Positions 36,340-45,869 of a DNA stretch of 64,000 nucleotides are shown in pieces. The notes beneath the pieces are model-generated. The model was not told the DNA's origin. It saw only the letters and a list, made by a program, of their open reading frames with translations, and made no database searches. The position numbers were made by a program, and so were the translations under genes. This DNA is from Cognaticolwellia beringensis (GTDB lineage Bacteria > Pseudomonadota > Gammaproteobacteria > Enterobacterales > Alteromonadaceae): positions 2,728,001 to 2,792,000 of the forward strand of contig NZ_CP020465.1 of assembly GCF_002076895.1 (NCBI RefSeq). Direction: 5' to 3'. Every line of letters starts with the position of its first letter. Position 1 is the stretch's first letter.

Positions 36340-37266
36340 ATGTTAGACACGCTTTGTAATGATATTTTAAATCGCTTAAATACAGGGATTTTAATTCTAG
36401 ATAAAAATTTTAATATTCTTATGTGGAATCGATTTCTGGAAGTGCATGCCAACAAAAGCGACAAACAAGTGGTCGGCAAAAGTATCTTTGCTGTTTTTCC
36501 AGAGTTACCTAAAAAGTGGTTTGAACGTAAATTATCGAGTGTTATCCAATTAAAAAACCAGTCTTTTTGTGGCTGGGAGCAACGTCATCACCTATTTGAG
36601 CTTTCGCATTCTCGCCCTATAACAACAGACAGTGACTTTATGGCACAAAACTGTACTTTTTTACCTCTTGAGGTTGAAGGTGAAGTTGAGCGTATATGTA
36701 TTTTAATTGAAGATGTTACTGATGTTTGTCATTACCAAACTCAATTAAACAAAGTTTTGCAAGAACTAGCTTTAGCAAGTCGTGTAGATGGTTTGACCCA
36801 AGCTTTTAATCGTAAACATTGGGAAGAATGTTTAGCCGCTGAATTTTCTCGAGCTCAGCGCTACAAACAAACTCTCGCATTAGTAATGCTAGATTTAGAT
36901 GAATTTAAATTATTGAACGACACCTATGGTCATCAAGGTGGAGATAAAGTGTTAATTGATACATCAAAAGCCATTAATGAAATGCTCCGAATGGGCGATT
37001 TGTTTGGCCGTTATGGTGGTGAAGAATTTGCGGTGATATTGCCAAACACTGACCTAAAAGGGGCTAAAGATGTTGCAGAGCGTATACGTAAAACCATTGA
37101 AGGTAATGCTATTCATTATCAAGACCAAATGATTCGTGTTACTGTCAGTATTGGTGTTGCTGTTATGGATGAAGCTGACGCCCGTTATGAGAGTCTGATA
37201 AGTCATGCCGATATAGCATTATATAAAGCGAAGGGGGCAGGCCGTAACCGAGTTTGTGTAGCGTAA
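36340..37266 (+). CDS. PAS-GGDEF diguanylate cyclase
   Basis: A 308-residue cytosolic cyclic di-GMP synthase. A PAS-like sensor spans residues 5-130 (LNTGILILDKNFNILMWNRF, VVGKSIFAVFPEL). The GGDEF domain begins at DGLTQAFNRKHWEE, with LDLDEFKLLNDTYGH and active site GRYGGEEFAVILP. RMGD five residues before GGEEF is an I-site. It lies 2 bp after the CheC-like gene, so the receiver/phosphatase pair probably tunes this cyclase. The ligand of the PAS domain is unknown. Confidence 0.92.
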   Translation: MLDTLCNDILNRLNTGILILDKNFNILMWNRFLEVHANKSDKQVVGKSIFAVFPELPKKWFERKLSSVIQLKNQSFCGWEQRHHLFELSHSRPITTDSDFMAQNCTFLPLEVEGEVERICILIEDVTDVCHYQTQLNKVLQELALASRVDGLTQAFNRKHWEECLAAEFSRAQRYKQTLALVMLDLDEFKLLNDTYGHQGGDKVLIDTSKAINEMLRMGDLFGRYGGEEFAVILPNTDLKGAKDVAERIRKTIEGNAIHYQDQMIRVTVSIGVAVMDEADARYESLISHADIALYKAKGAGRNRVCVA

Positions 37267-37391
37267 AAAACTATAGTTTCCTGAATATTTTTATCAAATA
37301 TGCAATCTTCCTAACTTTTATACATATATTAGTTTTTTTTATTCATAAAAAGCAGTTGACAGAAAAATTCATATCAGGCACTTTATACCTC

Positions 37392-37466
37392 ATGAATATT
37401 CTACAACGTCGCAACATTATTATTATCACCACTACCACCCTCACCGGGATGGTGGTCATTGGCTGA
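37392..37466 (+). CDS. thrL: thr operon leader peptide
   Basis: A 24-residue peptide, MNILQRRN followed by IIIITTTTLTGMVVIG, with five Ile and five Thr. The sequence differs from E. coli ThrL, but the Ile/Thr run just before a terminator and thrA is the hallmark of attenuation by charged tRNA-Thr and tRNA-Ile. Ribosome stalling at the Ile/Thr codons would favour the anti-terminator. Confidence 0.9.
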   Translation: MNILQRRNIIIITTTTLTGMVVIG

Positions 37467-37489
37467 CGTGTAGAATTTAGCAATTTTAT

Positions 37490-37526
37490 AAAGCCCGTGA
37501 CCATTTAGGTTACGGGCTTTTTTTAT
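37490..37526 (+). terminator. thr operon attenuator
   Basis: AAGCCCGTGACC (37491-37502) pairs with GGTTACGGGCTT, one G-T apart, followed by seven T. The upstream TGGTCA in thrL can pair with TGACCA of the left arm, giving an alternative anti-terminator structure. Confidence 0.9.
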
Positions 37527-37548
37527 ATTTAGAGTTTAAGGGGTAAAA

Positions 37549-40005
37549 ATGCGTGTATTAAAGTTTGGTGGTTCGTCTTTGGCTTCGGGCCAGCGCTTTA
37601 TTGAAGTGGCGAACATTATCAAAAACAAAAGTCAGTTGTCTCGACTTGCGATAGTCGTTTCTGCGCCACAAGGCGTTACTAATCATTTAGTGGCGATGGC
37701 AGAAAATATCTCTAATGAAGAAAAACTGCAAAGTGACTTATTGCATTTTAAACACGCTATTGAAAATATTATTCAGGACTTATCGGCGAGATTACCGAAT
37801 TTTTGCTCGCAACACAGTGAGCAAGTACTCGCGACTTGGGAACATCAATTAAGTCGATACTTGCATGGTGCAACCCTACTGTCATTTTGTCCTGAACATG
37901 TGCGTGCACGTATTATTAGCATAGGTGAGCGTTTGAGTGTGGCACTTTTGCAATCAGTATTGTCAGCTGATGCAATCGAAGTGAGTGTTATTGAACCCGA
38001 AAAATTTCTCCGCACCAATGATGTTTCGATGAATGCCGTAGCAGACTTAGTGTTATGTAAAGAAAGATTTCAGCATGTTTATAACGAACTTAACACGATT
38101 GCCCTTATGCCAGGTTTTATCGGTGTTGATAGCCTTGGTAATATTACAACATTAGGTCGCAATGGTTCAGATTACTCTGCTGCAGTATTAGCAGTTTGTA
38201 GTGAGGCCGAATATTGCGAAATTTGGACGGATGTTGACGGTGTATATAACGCAGATCCTCGCTTAATAAAAGAAGCGCAATTATTAGATTATTTATCATA
38301 CCAAGAAGCGATGGAGCTATCTTATTTTGGTGCGAGTGTTTTACATCCAAAAACAATCGGTCCTATTGCTCAGCATCACATTCCATGTTTGATTAAAAAT
38401 ACCGGTAATCCTGAAGCAGCAGGAACGTTAATCGCTAATGAAAATGATCAGCAAAAGCGTGTTAAAGCTATTTCAAACTTAGATGACTTAACCATGGTGA
38501 ATGTTTCTGGCCCTGGTATGAAAGGTATGGTCGGTATGGCGAGTCGGGTTTTTGCTACCATGAGTCGTGAAAACATCTCTTTGATTTTAATCAGCCAGTC
38601 TTCAAGTGAATATTGTATTAGTTTTTGTATTTATTCGTCTGATGCTGATAAAGCCGAGCAAAGCTTACAAGAAGAATTCGAATTAGAATTGTTAAACGGT
38701 TTGTTAGAGCCGTTAACGTTAACGCATAAATTATCCATTGTGTCTTTAGTTGGCGATGGTATGCATCATCAACAAGGTGTTGCGGCTAAATTTTTCAGTT
38801 CACTTGCTCAAGCACGTGTGAATGTTGTTGCCATAGCTCAAGACTCCTCAGAGCGTAGTATTTCTGTGGTTATCGAAAGCAGAAAGTGTACAGACGCGAT
38901 GAAAGTTAGTCATCAAAACTTCTTTTCTCACAAGCCCACAATAGATGTATTTTTGGTTGGTTGTGGTGTTGTCGGTAGCGAGCTACTGGCTCAAATAGCC
39001 CGTCAGCAGGAAAAACTTACAACAGATAATATTTCACTGAAAGTTTATGGCTTGGCTAACAGTAAAGGTATGGTGTTTAACAGTGAAGGTATCGATGTTG
39101 CTAATTGGCAAGAAAACTTAGATCAAGAAGCCTTGCCGGTTACCGTTGAAAATATTAAAAACTTTGTTCGTGCAAACCATTTAATTAATCCTGTATTAGT
39201 TGATTGTACTTCTAACGAAGCGCTTGCTTTGCAATATGTTGATTATTTAGAAGCCGGCTTTAATGTGGTAACGCCTAATAAGAAAGCGAACACAGATTCT
39301 TGGGAATATTATCAAGCATTACGAACGGCAGCTCAAAAAACTAACCGTCGCTTTTTATATGAAACAACGGTTGGCGCAGGCTTACCGGTTATTGATACCT
39401 TGCAAAACTTGCTAAAAGCGGGTGATGAGCTGGTAAAATTTGAGGGCGTATTATCAGGTTCTTTATCGTATATATTCGGTAAACTCGATGAGGGTATGAC
39501 TTTATCTCAAGCAACAACGTTAGCAAAAGAACAGGGCTTTACTGAACCTGATCCTCGCGATGATCTTAGTGGTATGGACGTAGCGCGTAAGCTACTTATC
39601 ATGGCTAGAGAAGCAGGTATGCCGTTAGAGTTAACTGACATTGAAATCGAACCCGTCTTAGCCGATTCATTTGACGCTAGTGGCGACGTAGCAACCTTTA
39701 TGAGTAATTTGCCATCGTTAGATCAGGCATTCGCTGAGCGTATCAATGCAGCTAAAGCAGAAGGTAAAGTGTTGAGATACATTGGTAATATTGTTGATGG
39801 AAAGTGTCAGGTGGCTATTGAAGCTGTCGGCGTAGATCATCCACTCTATAGTATTAAAGATGGCGAAAACGCCTTAGCGGTTCATAGTCGTTATTATCAA
39901 CCGTTACCTTTCGTTTTACGTGGTTATGGCGCTGGTGCTGCAGTTACCGCAGCGGGTGTTTTCGGTGACGTGTTAAGAACGTTAGCTTGGGAGCAACAGC
40001 ACTAA
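37549..40005 (+). CDS. thrA: Bifunctional aspartokinase I / homoserine dehydrogenase I
   Basis: An 818-residue enzyme catalysing the first and third steps of threonine synthesis. The kinase is at residues 1-300 ([45 protein letters not shown]). Two ACT regulatory domains lie near 310-460 ([20 protein letters not shown]). The homoserine dehydrogenase spans about 465-818 ([40 protein letters not shown]). Length and order equal E. coli ThrA (820), so feedback by threonine is expected. It overlaps thrB by one base. Confidence 0.97.
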   Translation: MRVLKFGGSSLASGQRFIEVANIIKNKSQLSRLAIVVSAPQGVTNHLVAMAENISNEEKLQSDLLHFKHAIENIIQDLSARLPNFCSQHSEQVLATWEHQLSRYLHGATLLSFCPEHVRARIISIGERLSVALLQSVLSADAIEVSVIEPEKFLRTNDVSMNAVADLVLCKERFQHVYNELNTIALMPGFIGVDSLGNITTLGRNGSDYSAAVLAVCSEAEYCEIWTDVDGVYNADPRLIKEAQLLDYLSYQEAMELSYFGASVLHPKTIGPIAQHHIPCLIKNTGNPEAAGTLIANENDQQKRVKAISNLDDLTMVNVSGPGMKGMVGMASRVFATMSRENISLILISQSSSEYCISFCIYSSDADKAEQSLQEEFELELLNGLLEPLTLTHKLSIVSLVGDGMHHQQGVAAKFFSSLAQARVNVVAIAQDSSERSISVVIESRKCTDAMKVSHQNFFSHKPTIDVFLVGCGVVGSELLAQIARQQEKLTTDNISLKVYGLANSKGMVFNSEGIDVANWQENLDQEALPVTVENIKNFVRANHLINPVLVDCTSNEALALQYVDYLEAGFNVVTPNKKANTDSWEYYQALRTAAQKTNRRFLYETTVGAGLPVIDTLQNLLKAGDELVKFEGVLSGSLSYIFGKLDEGMTLSQATTLAKEQGFTEPDPRDDLSGMDVARKLLIMAREAGMPLELTDIEIEPVLADSFDASGDVATFMSNLPSLDQAFAERINAAKAEGKVLRYIGNIVDGKCQVAIEAVGVDHPLYSIKDGENALAVHSRYYQPLPFVLRGYGAGAAVTAAGVFGDVLRTLAWEQQH

Positions 40006-40982
40006 TGAGTGTTTCAGTATTTGCACCAGCATCAATTGGCAATGTTAATGTTGGTTTTGATGTTTTAGGTTTAGCAGTTAAGCCCGTCGACGGTACATTA
40101 TTAGGTGATGTTGTTACGGTTACACATAGTAATGACGGCGACCAGTTAGAGGTAATTGGTAATTTTGCAAATAAGTTACCAAGCGATGTTAAGCTAAATA
40201 TTGTTTGGGATTGTTTACTTTTATTTAATAAAGAGCTCTTTGCCAGTAAGCAAACTATTGCTGAAGTCAAAATCACCTTAGATAAACGTATGCCAGTAGG
40301 TAGCGGTTTAGGCTCTAGTGCTTGTTCTGTCGTGGCGGCAATTGCTGGTTTAAATGCTTTTTATGAAAAATACCATCAGTTTAGCTTTTCGCAGCGAGCA
40401 CTGTTAAAAATGATGGGGCAAATGGAAGCAAAAATTAGTGGTAGTCTACACTATGATAATGTTGCACCGTGTTTTTTAGGTGGTATGCAGTTAATGGTGC
40501 CAGACCCAGATATAATTGCCCGTAATTTACCGCAATTTGAAGATTGCTATTTTGTTATGGCATATCCAGGGATTGAAGTATCAACCAAAGCGGCAAGAGA
40601 TATATTGCCAACATCTTATTCGCGAGCAGATTTGATTAGCTTTGGACAGAATTTAGCGACCTTTGTCGACGCTTGTCATCGCGGTGATAAGGTGCAGGCA
40701 TTCTCGGTATTGACTGATGTAGTGGCTGAACCTTATCGAAAAACAATTTTACCTGGTTATAGCGATGCAGTAAGTTACTTAAGGCAAGCGGGTTGCTTAG
40801 CTGTTGGTATTTCGGGCTCAGGTCCAACGCTATTTTGTGTTACTGACGATGCAGCAAAAGCTGAAAAGTTTGCCCATTGGTTGAACAACAATTATTTGCA
40901 AATATCACCGTCCGGCGCAAGTGAAGGATTTGTGCATATTTGTCGAGCTGATGCTCAAGGTGCAGTCAGTTTACCAGAGTAA
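40005..40982 (+). CDS. thrB: Homoserine kinase
   Basis: A 325-residue GHMP kinase phosphorylating homoserine. [20 protein letters not shown] starts the protein, followed by the ATP-binding PVGSGLGSSACSVVAAIAG and the C-terminal GISGSGPTLFCV. The start shares a base with the thrA stop (TAATG), and the longer frame from 39987 lies inside thrA. Slightly longer than E. coli ThrB (310). Confidence 0.96.
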   Translation: MSVSVFAPASIGNVNVGFDVLGLAVKPVDGTLLGDVVTVTHSNDGDQLEVIGNFANKLPSDVKLNIVWDCLLLFNKELFASKQTIAEVKITLDKRMPVGSGLGSSACSVVAAIAGLNAFYEKYHQFSFSQRALLKMMGQMEAKISGSLHYDNVAPCFLGGMQLMVPDPDIIARNLPQFEDCYFVMAYPGIEVSTKAARDILPTSYSRADLISFGQNLATFVDACHRGDKVQAFSVLTDVVAEPYRKTILPGYSDAVSYLRQAGCLAVGISGSGPTLFCVTDDAAKAEKFAHWLNNNYLQISPSGASEGFVHICRADAQGAVSLPE

Positions 40983-41036
40983 AAATTCAATCTTTTGCTT
41001 TGCAGGCACGAGATTAAACCTATATAGGAAATTAGT

Positions 41037-42323
41037 GTGAAATTTTATAATTTAAAAGAGAACGATGAACAAGTCAGTTTTGCTGGTGCGGTAAAGCAAG
41101 GTTTAGGGCGTAATCAAGGGTTGTTTTTCCCTGAAGAATTGCCTCGTTTTGATAATATTGAAGCCTTACTTGCGCTGCCTATGGTTGAGCGCAGCGTTAA
41201 GGTGTTATACCCATTTGTGAGTGAAGACTTAACTGAAGTACAGTTAACTGAAATTGTAACCGATGCTTTTAATTTTCCAGCGCAAATACAGCCTATCAGT
41301 GAAAAACGTGCAATATTAGAATTATTCCACGGTCCAACACTGGCTTTTAAAGACTTTGGCGCACGTTTTATGGCTAAATGTTTACAGGCGTTCAGTGAAA
41401 ATAAAAAAGTGACTATTTTAACGGCAACATCGGGTGATACTGGCGCTGCGGTTGCCCATGCATTTCATGGTATTGATAACATCGATGTCGTCATTTTATA
41501 TCCGAAAGGAAAAATCAGCCTATTGCAGGAAAAAATGTTTACTACCTTAGGTGGTAATATTAGAACTATCGCGGTAGAAGGCACTTTCGATGATTGTCAG
41601 TCGCTAGTTAAACAGTCTTTTGAAGATAAAGAACTGAAAGAAACTATCGGATTAAACTCTGCGAATTCAATAAACATTAGTCGCTTATTAGCGCAAATTT
41701 GTTATTACTTTGAAGCGGTTGCGCAACTTTATCGCCAAAAAGGTAATGATGCCTTAAAAGATATTGTTTTTTCAATTCCAAGTGGTAATTTTGGTAACTT
41801 AACCGCCGGACTATTTGCTAAAGCATTAGGTTTACCGATTAAGCGTTTTATTGCGGCAACAAATGCCAACGACACAGTGCCTCGCTACTTACAAACTGGC
41901 GAATGGACCCCTAATGACACAGTAGCAACTATTTCTAACGCTATGGATGTTAGTAACCCTAACAACTGGCCACGTGTTGAGCATATGCTACAAGCCGGCT
42001 TAGTTGAGCAAGACTGCGTTAGTTCTGTATCGATCGATGAAGAGCAAACTCAAATGTCTATGATCCAGTTGGCAAAACTTGGCTACATAAGTGAGCCTCA
42101 TGCGGCAGTGGCTTACAGAGCATTGCAATATAATGCCACTGATGCTGAATTCGGTGTGTTTTTGGGTACCGCTCATCCAGCGAAATTTAAAGATATTGTT
42201 GAAAGTACTTTAGGACAACCAATAGGCTTACCAAAAGAGCTTGCCGATTGTGCTAGTGAAACTATTTTATCTACTACAAGTACCACTGATTTTGCCGAGC
42301 TTAGAGCTTACTTAATGGCATAG
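41037..42323 (+). CDS. thrC: Threonine synthase
   Basis: A 428-residue PLP enzyme converting phosphohomoserine to threonine. The PLP lysine lies in LFHGPTLAFKDFGARF, with TATSGDTGAAVAHAFHG, NSANSINISRLLAQI and SGNFGNLTAGLFAKALG forming the cofactor pocket. A GTG start at 41037 follows AGGAA with normal spacing. It is the last gene of the operon and a strong terminator follows. Length matches E. coli ThrC (428). Confidence 0.97.
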   Translation: MKFYNLKENDEQVSFAGAVKQGLGRNQGLFFPEELPRFDNIEALLALPMVERSVKVLYPFVSEDLTEVQLTEIVTDAFNFPAQIQPISEKRAILELFHGPTLAFKDFGARFMAKCLQAFSENKKVTILTATSGDTGAAVAHAFHGIDNIDVVILYPKGKISLLQEKMFTTLGGNIRTIAVEGTFDDCQSLVKQSFEDKELKETIGLNSANSINISRLLAQICYYFEAVAQLYRQKGNDALKDIVFSIPSGNFGNLTAGLFAKALGLPIKRFIAATNANDTVPRYLQTGEWTPNDTVATISNAMDVSNPNNWPRVEHMLQAGLVEQDCVSSVSIDEEQTQMSMIQLAKLGYISEPHAAVAYRALQYNATDAEFGVFLGTAHPAKFKDIVESTLGQPIGLPKELADCASETILSTTSTTDFAELRAYLMA

Positions 42324-42356
42324 TACCTTGCTCGTTGAAAATATCAGGTTCATTAT

Positions 42357-42384
42357 AAAAGGCAGTTTTTACTGCCTTTTTTTC
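42357..42384 (+). terminator. Rho-independent terminator of thrABC
   Basis: AAAAGGCAGT and ACTGCCTTTT pair around a T-rich loop, with seven or more T following. Confidence 0.93.
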
Positions 42385-42660
42385 GTTTGATTGTTCGTTA
42401 AAAATAAACTTTTACAGCGTCAATGAATTATTGAGCATGATGGCCTGAAGCTCAACCTCAACCTACAGGAAAATAACGTGCACTCTTTAATGATTGTTCG
42501 CTGTAGCTCTGCATTTAAGCCGTCAAATAGACAACCACCATGTTCACATGGCTTCTCAGTGTTTTATTCCAGGTAAATACTCAGTATCTACCGATGACAT
42601 TCATGCAGGAAATACCGCATAATATAAGCATGATATTAAATACATGATGCACAAAATTTT
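42385..42660. other. Intergenic region before ung
   Basis: About 275 bp. A GTG-initiated 32-codon frame at 42479 follows AGGAAA but ends quickly and looks like no known protein. Otherwise nothing was recognised. Confidence 0.35.
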
Positions 42661-43353
42661 ATGACAACATTAAAGCCTCAATGGCAAAAAATAATTGCCC
42701 ATGAGCAACAACAAGATTACTTTCAACAATTATCCAAAACAGTTGCTCAACAACGAACGAATGGTGAAGTTGTGTTCCCTCTTGAAGAAGATGTTTTTAG
42801 CGCTTTTTCTACGGTTGATTTGTCCGATGTGAAAGTGGTTATTCTAGGTCAAGATCCATATCATGGCTTAGGTAAAAGTGGTGAGTCGCAAGCGCATGGT
42901 TTGGCTTTTTCGGTCCGTAAAGGTATTAAAGTTCCGCCTTCATTAGTCAATATATATAAAGAGCTTAGCCAAGATATAACGGACTTTATTACCCCAAAGC
43001 ATGGCTACTTAACTGAGTGGGCTGAGCAAGGAGTCTTGTTGCTAAATACCGTGCTTACCGTTAAGCAAGGGCAAGCACATTCTCACGCGAAATTAGGCTG
43101 GGAAACTTTTACCGATAAAATTATTGCAGAACTAAATCGGCACAATGACGGTTGTGTATTTGTACTCTGGGGCAGTCATGCGCAGAAAAAAGGTAAAAAT
43201 ATTGATCAGCAAAAACACCTTGTTTTAAGTGGTCCACACCCCTCACCACTTTCTGCTTATCGTGGCTTTTTTGGTTGTCAGCACTTTTCTAAAGCAAATA
43301 CTTGGTTACAAACGCAAAATAAAAGCGTTATTAATTGGCAAATTAGCGATTAA
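42661..43353 (+). CDS. ung: Uracil-DNA glycosylase
   Basis: A 230-residue base-excision-repair enzyme that removes uracil from DNA. It has the catalytic water-activating motif [11 protein letters not shown] (Asp in DPYHG), [30 protein letters not shown] and the DNA-intercalating loop [20 protein letters not shown]. Length equals the family norm. No strong ribosome site before the ATG, but the N-terminus matches family starts. Confidence 0.97.
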   Translation: MTTLKPQWQKIIAHEQQQDYFQQLSKTVAQQRTNGEVVFPLEEDVFSAFSTVDLSDVKVVILGQDPYHGLGKSGESQAHGLAFSVRKGIKVPPSLVNIYKELSQDITDFITPKHGYLTEWAEQGVLLLNTVLTVKQGQAHSHAKLGWETFTDKIIAELNRHNDGCVFVLWGSHAQKKGKNIDQQKHLVLSGPHPSPLSAYRGFFGCQHFSKANTWLQTQNKSVINWQISD

Positions 43354-43580
43354 AATGTAGTGATTTTTTGTCACTTTGAGGAAATCATTTCAATATAGCT
43401 AAATTACTAAAATTTATTTTCATATTTGGCTGTAGATATACCGTTATTGGTAAGTATGTCCTTTATTTTCTTTTATTTTAGATTTATTTTGCTATTAATG
43501 TTGTTTTGTTAGTTTTATATTGTTCAAAAGTCGAATGGTGCTAGTATGTTTTTATTATAGAAAATTAAGAGCTAGCTAGT

Positions 43581-45113
43581 ATGTCATTGGAAAGTTATTT
43601 TTTGCCATTTCGGCACCATGTTATTGGACAAAATCTACAGCATAAAATTAATGGCCAAACGCTTGATATTATTTATGCTGATTGGACCGCCAGCGGCCGA
43701 TTATATCAACCGATTGAAGATTACATTACCAATGAATTAGGACCGTATGTCGCTAATACACATACTGAGACTAATCTAACCGGTAGTGCTATGACTCACG
43801 CCTACCACGATGCTCAACATGTCATTAAACGTCATGTAAACGCTTGCGATAATGATGTTTTGATCACGGCGGGTGCAGGTATGACTGCGGTGGTCAATAA
43901 ATTCCAACGTATTTTAGGTTTGCGCATCCCTGAGCGCATGCAAGCGCAAGTTAGCTTTTTAGAAAATGACAGACCTGTAGTTTTTATAACGCATATGGAA
44001 CATCATTCTAATCAAACGTCTTGGTATGAATGTGATGTGACGCTTGAAATTGTTGATCCAGATAGCAATGGCTTACCTTCTTTAGAACATTTAGCGCAGT
44101 TGTTAGAAAAATACCAAGACAGGACGGTAAAAATAGGCTCATTTTCTGCCTGTTCAAATGTTACGGGTATAAAAACCCCTTATTATCAACTTGCTGAAAT
44201 TATGCACCAACATGGCGGTTTGTGCTTCGTCGATTTTGCCGCTTCTGCCCCTTATGTTGATATCGACATGCACCCAAGTAACCCTAAACAAGCGTTAGAT
44301 GCTATTTACTTCTCGCCGCATAAATTTTTAGGTGGTCCTGGTAGTTCTGGCGTGTTGGTGTTTAATAAAGCGCTTTATAAAAACAAAGTGCCAGATCATC
44401 CCGGCGGAGGTACAGTTACCTGGACCAATCCTTGGGGTAAGCATAGTTTCTTTAATAATATAGAAATGCGTGAAGATGGTGGCACACCAGGGTTTTTACA
44501 ATGCATTAAGGCCGCTTTAGCCATTAAAGTAAAAGATGCGATGGGGGTTGAAAATATACAGCAACGCGAAGCTGAAATTACCCACTATGTGATGGACAGT
44601 TTAGCTAAAAATGAGCATGTTGTGATGCTTGAACCTAATATTCGTGATCGCCTCGCTATTGTTTCATTTTATGTACCTGGCGCGCATTATAATTTAATTG
44701 TGCGGCTACTAAATGATAAATTTGGCGTGCAAACTCGAGGTGGTTGTTCATGTGCGGGTACTTATGGCCATATTCTTTTAAATGTTGATCAAGATACCTC
44801 GTCAAAAATAACACAGCAAATAGATTTAGGTGATTACGCTGAAAAGCCTGGTTGGATCCGAGCGTCGTTTCACCCTACCACATCAGACAAAGAAGTCGCT
44901 TATGTGGTGGACGCGATTAATCAAGTGACTGAAAATATAACGGTCTGGAGTAAAGAATATCGCTTTAATCCAGCGACTGGTGATTATGAACACGGTAAAC
45001 TCGATGTTGAATTTCCAAGTTTATCTTGCTTTAAAGCCTTGCCAGAATGTTCGCCACTAGTTATTGATAAAGTGATAGAAAAGCCTTCAATATTACGTAA
45101 AATATTTGGCTAA
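43581..45113 (+). CDS. Class V aminotransferase-fold PLP enzyme
   Basis: A 510-residue fold-type I PLP enzyme of the NifS/SufS superfamily. The cofactor lysine is in AIYFSPHKFLGGPGSSGVLV; FITHMEHHSNQTSWYE and FVDFAASAPYVDIDM give the substrate and PLP-Asp regions. The loop TRGGCSCAGTYGH carries two cysteines where cysteine desulfurases have the catalytic one. It is much longer than SufS (about 406), with a C-terminal extension. No suf genes are adjacent, so the desulfurase role is not established; another C-S or C-N lyase is possible. Confidence 0.85.
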   Translation: MSLESYFLPFRHHVIGQNLQHKINGQTLDIIYADWTASGRLYQPIEDYITNELGPYVANTHTETNLTGSAMTHAYHDAQHVIKRHVNACDNDVLITAGAGMTAVVNKFQRILGLRIPERMQAQVSFLENDRPVVFITHMEHHSNQTSWYECDVTLEIVDPDSNGLPSLEHLAQLLEKYQDRTVKIGSFSACSNVTGIKTPYYQLAEIMHQHGGLCFVDFAASAPYVDIDMHPSNPKQALDAIYFSPHKFLGGPGSSGVLVFNKALYKNKVPDHPGGGTVTWTNPWGKHSFFNNIEMREDGGTPGFLQCIKAALAIKVKDAMGVENIQQREAEITHYVMDSLAKNEHVVMLEPNIRDRLAIVSFYVPGAHYNLIVRLLNDKFGVQTRGGCSCAGTYGHILLNVDQDTSSKITQQIDLGDYAEKPGWIRASFHPTTSDKEVAYVVDAINQVTENITVWSKEYRFNPATGDYEHGKLDVEFPSLSCFKALPECSPLVIDKVIEKPSILRKIFG

Positions 45114-45121
45114 TTGTCTGG

Positions 45122-45160
45122 AGTATATTGGTTATTAGTGACACTAATAACCAATATACT
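45122..45160. terminator. 39-bp perfect inverted repeat between convergent genes
   Basis: Two 19-nt arms (45122-45140, 45142-45160) around a single central base, followed by TTTTGC. In RNA it would form a very stable hairpin with a minimal loop. It is placed to end both the aminotransferase and GNAT transcripts. Confidence 0.7.
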
Positions 45161-45199
45161 TTTGCTCACTGGGCCCGTTGCAAAAGAGTCTATCAAGGC

Positions 45200-45766
45200 C
45201 TATTGAAAAATAATCATCATTTCTGCAGCTTCGCAATGACAGTCATGATGACATATCGGACAATCATAGCCAGCTAAGCTGATTTCATGCCAGCGGTCTG
45301 GGTGATCTTTAATTAATATGCCTCCGCATTTAGTAAAGTATTTGACGGCACTATTGCCCGGACTTGGTCTCCATAAATGGCTAACACCAGCCAGTGCTCC
45401 TTGGGCTTTAGTTGCGATAATTGAGCGTTTTAAAAGTTCACCACCAACGCCGTGGCCGCGATAGTGCTCATCAACCGTATTACATTTGAAATAGCAAACT
45501 TGTTCAGCAGGTACTGGCCAGAGTTCAGTTGAACACCATTTATCTATCTGCCACTGTTGTGCAGCATAAGTAATTCTAAATCCGACTAATTTTTTATTAT
45601 GATAAACGACAAAACTAGCGTTTATGTTATTTTTAATGCCTTTTTCATACCAAGCTTGCATACTTGTTTTATCAATATAACCCTCACCGTGAACCTCAGT
45701 AGCTAATTGAATAACAAGGTCAAAGTCAGCAGGTGTTAAGTGTTGATAGTTAAGCGTTATGCTCAT
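45200..45766 (-). CDS. GNAT-family N-acetyltransferase with Cys/His-rich tail
   Basis: A 188-residue acetyltransferase fold. The acetyl-CoA loop is DEHYRGHGVGGELLKRSI (R/Q-x-x-G-x-G/A type), with NNKKLVGFRITY-like VVYHNKKLVGFRITYAA before it and NSAVKYFTKCGG later. The last 20 residues contain CPICHHDCHC, which could bind a metal or be redox active. The substrate is unknown. It is divergent from the PuuB-like oxidase across a short region with two palindromes. Confidence 0.82.
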   Translation of the reverse strand: MSITLNYQHLTPADFDLVIQLATEVHGEGYIDKTSMQAWYEKGIKNNINASFVVYHNKKLVGFRITYAAQQWQIDKWCSTELWPVPAEQVCYFKCNTVDEHYRGHGVGGELLKRSIIATKAQGALAGVSHLWRPSPGNSAVKYFTKCGGILIKDHPDRWHEISLAGYDCPICHHDCHCEAAEMMIIFQ

Positions 45767-45793
45767 GATTTTGTTTTTATTGAGTTAGTCATT

Positions 45794-45808
45794 ACAGTAT
45801 TGTACTGT
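45794..45808. promoter_or_regulatory. Palindrome ACAGTA-TTG-TACTGT in the GNAT/oxidase divergent region
   Basis: Perfect 6-bp arms with a 3-bp centre, 28 bp upstream of the GNAT start. It could be an operator for the divergent pair; no factor is assigned. Confidence 0.45.
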
Positions 45809-45822
45809 TTTTTCTGAGATAC

Positions 45823-45842
45823 TTTAAGCGCGCGCGCTTAAA
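45823..45842. promoter_or_regulatory. 20-bp palindrome with alternating GC core
   Basis: TTTAAGCGCGCGCGCTTAAA is a perfect palindrome 28 bp upstream of the oxidase ATG, in otherwise AT-rich DNA. The GCGCGCGCGC core is alternating purine-pyrimidine. Confidence 0.5.
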
Positions 45843-45869
45843 AAAAATTTAAAAAATTTGGAAGTGAAA

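Noticed and set aside
37356..37361. TTGACA as the -35 element of the thr promoter
   Set aside because: No acceptable -10 at 16-18 bp, and the leader ATG is only about 30 bp away; the promoter is probably further upstream.
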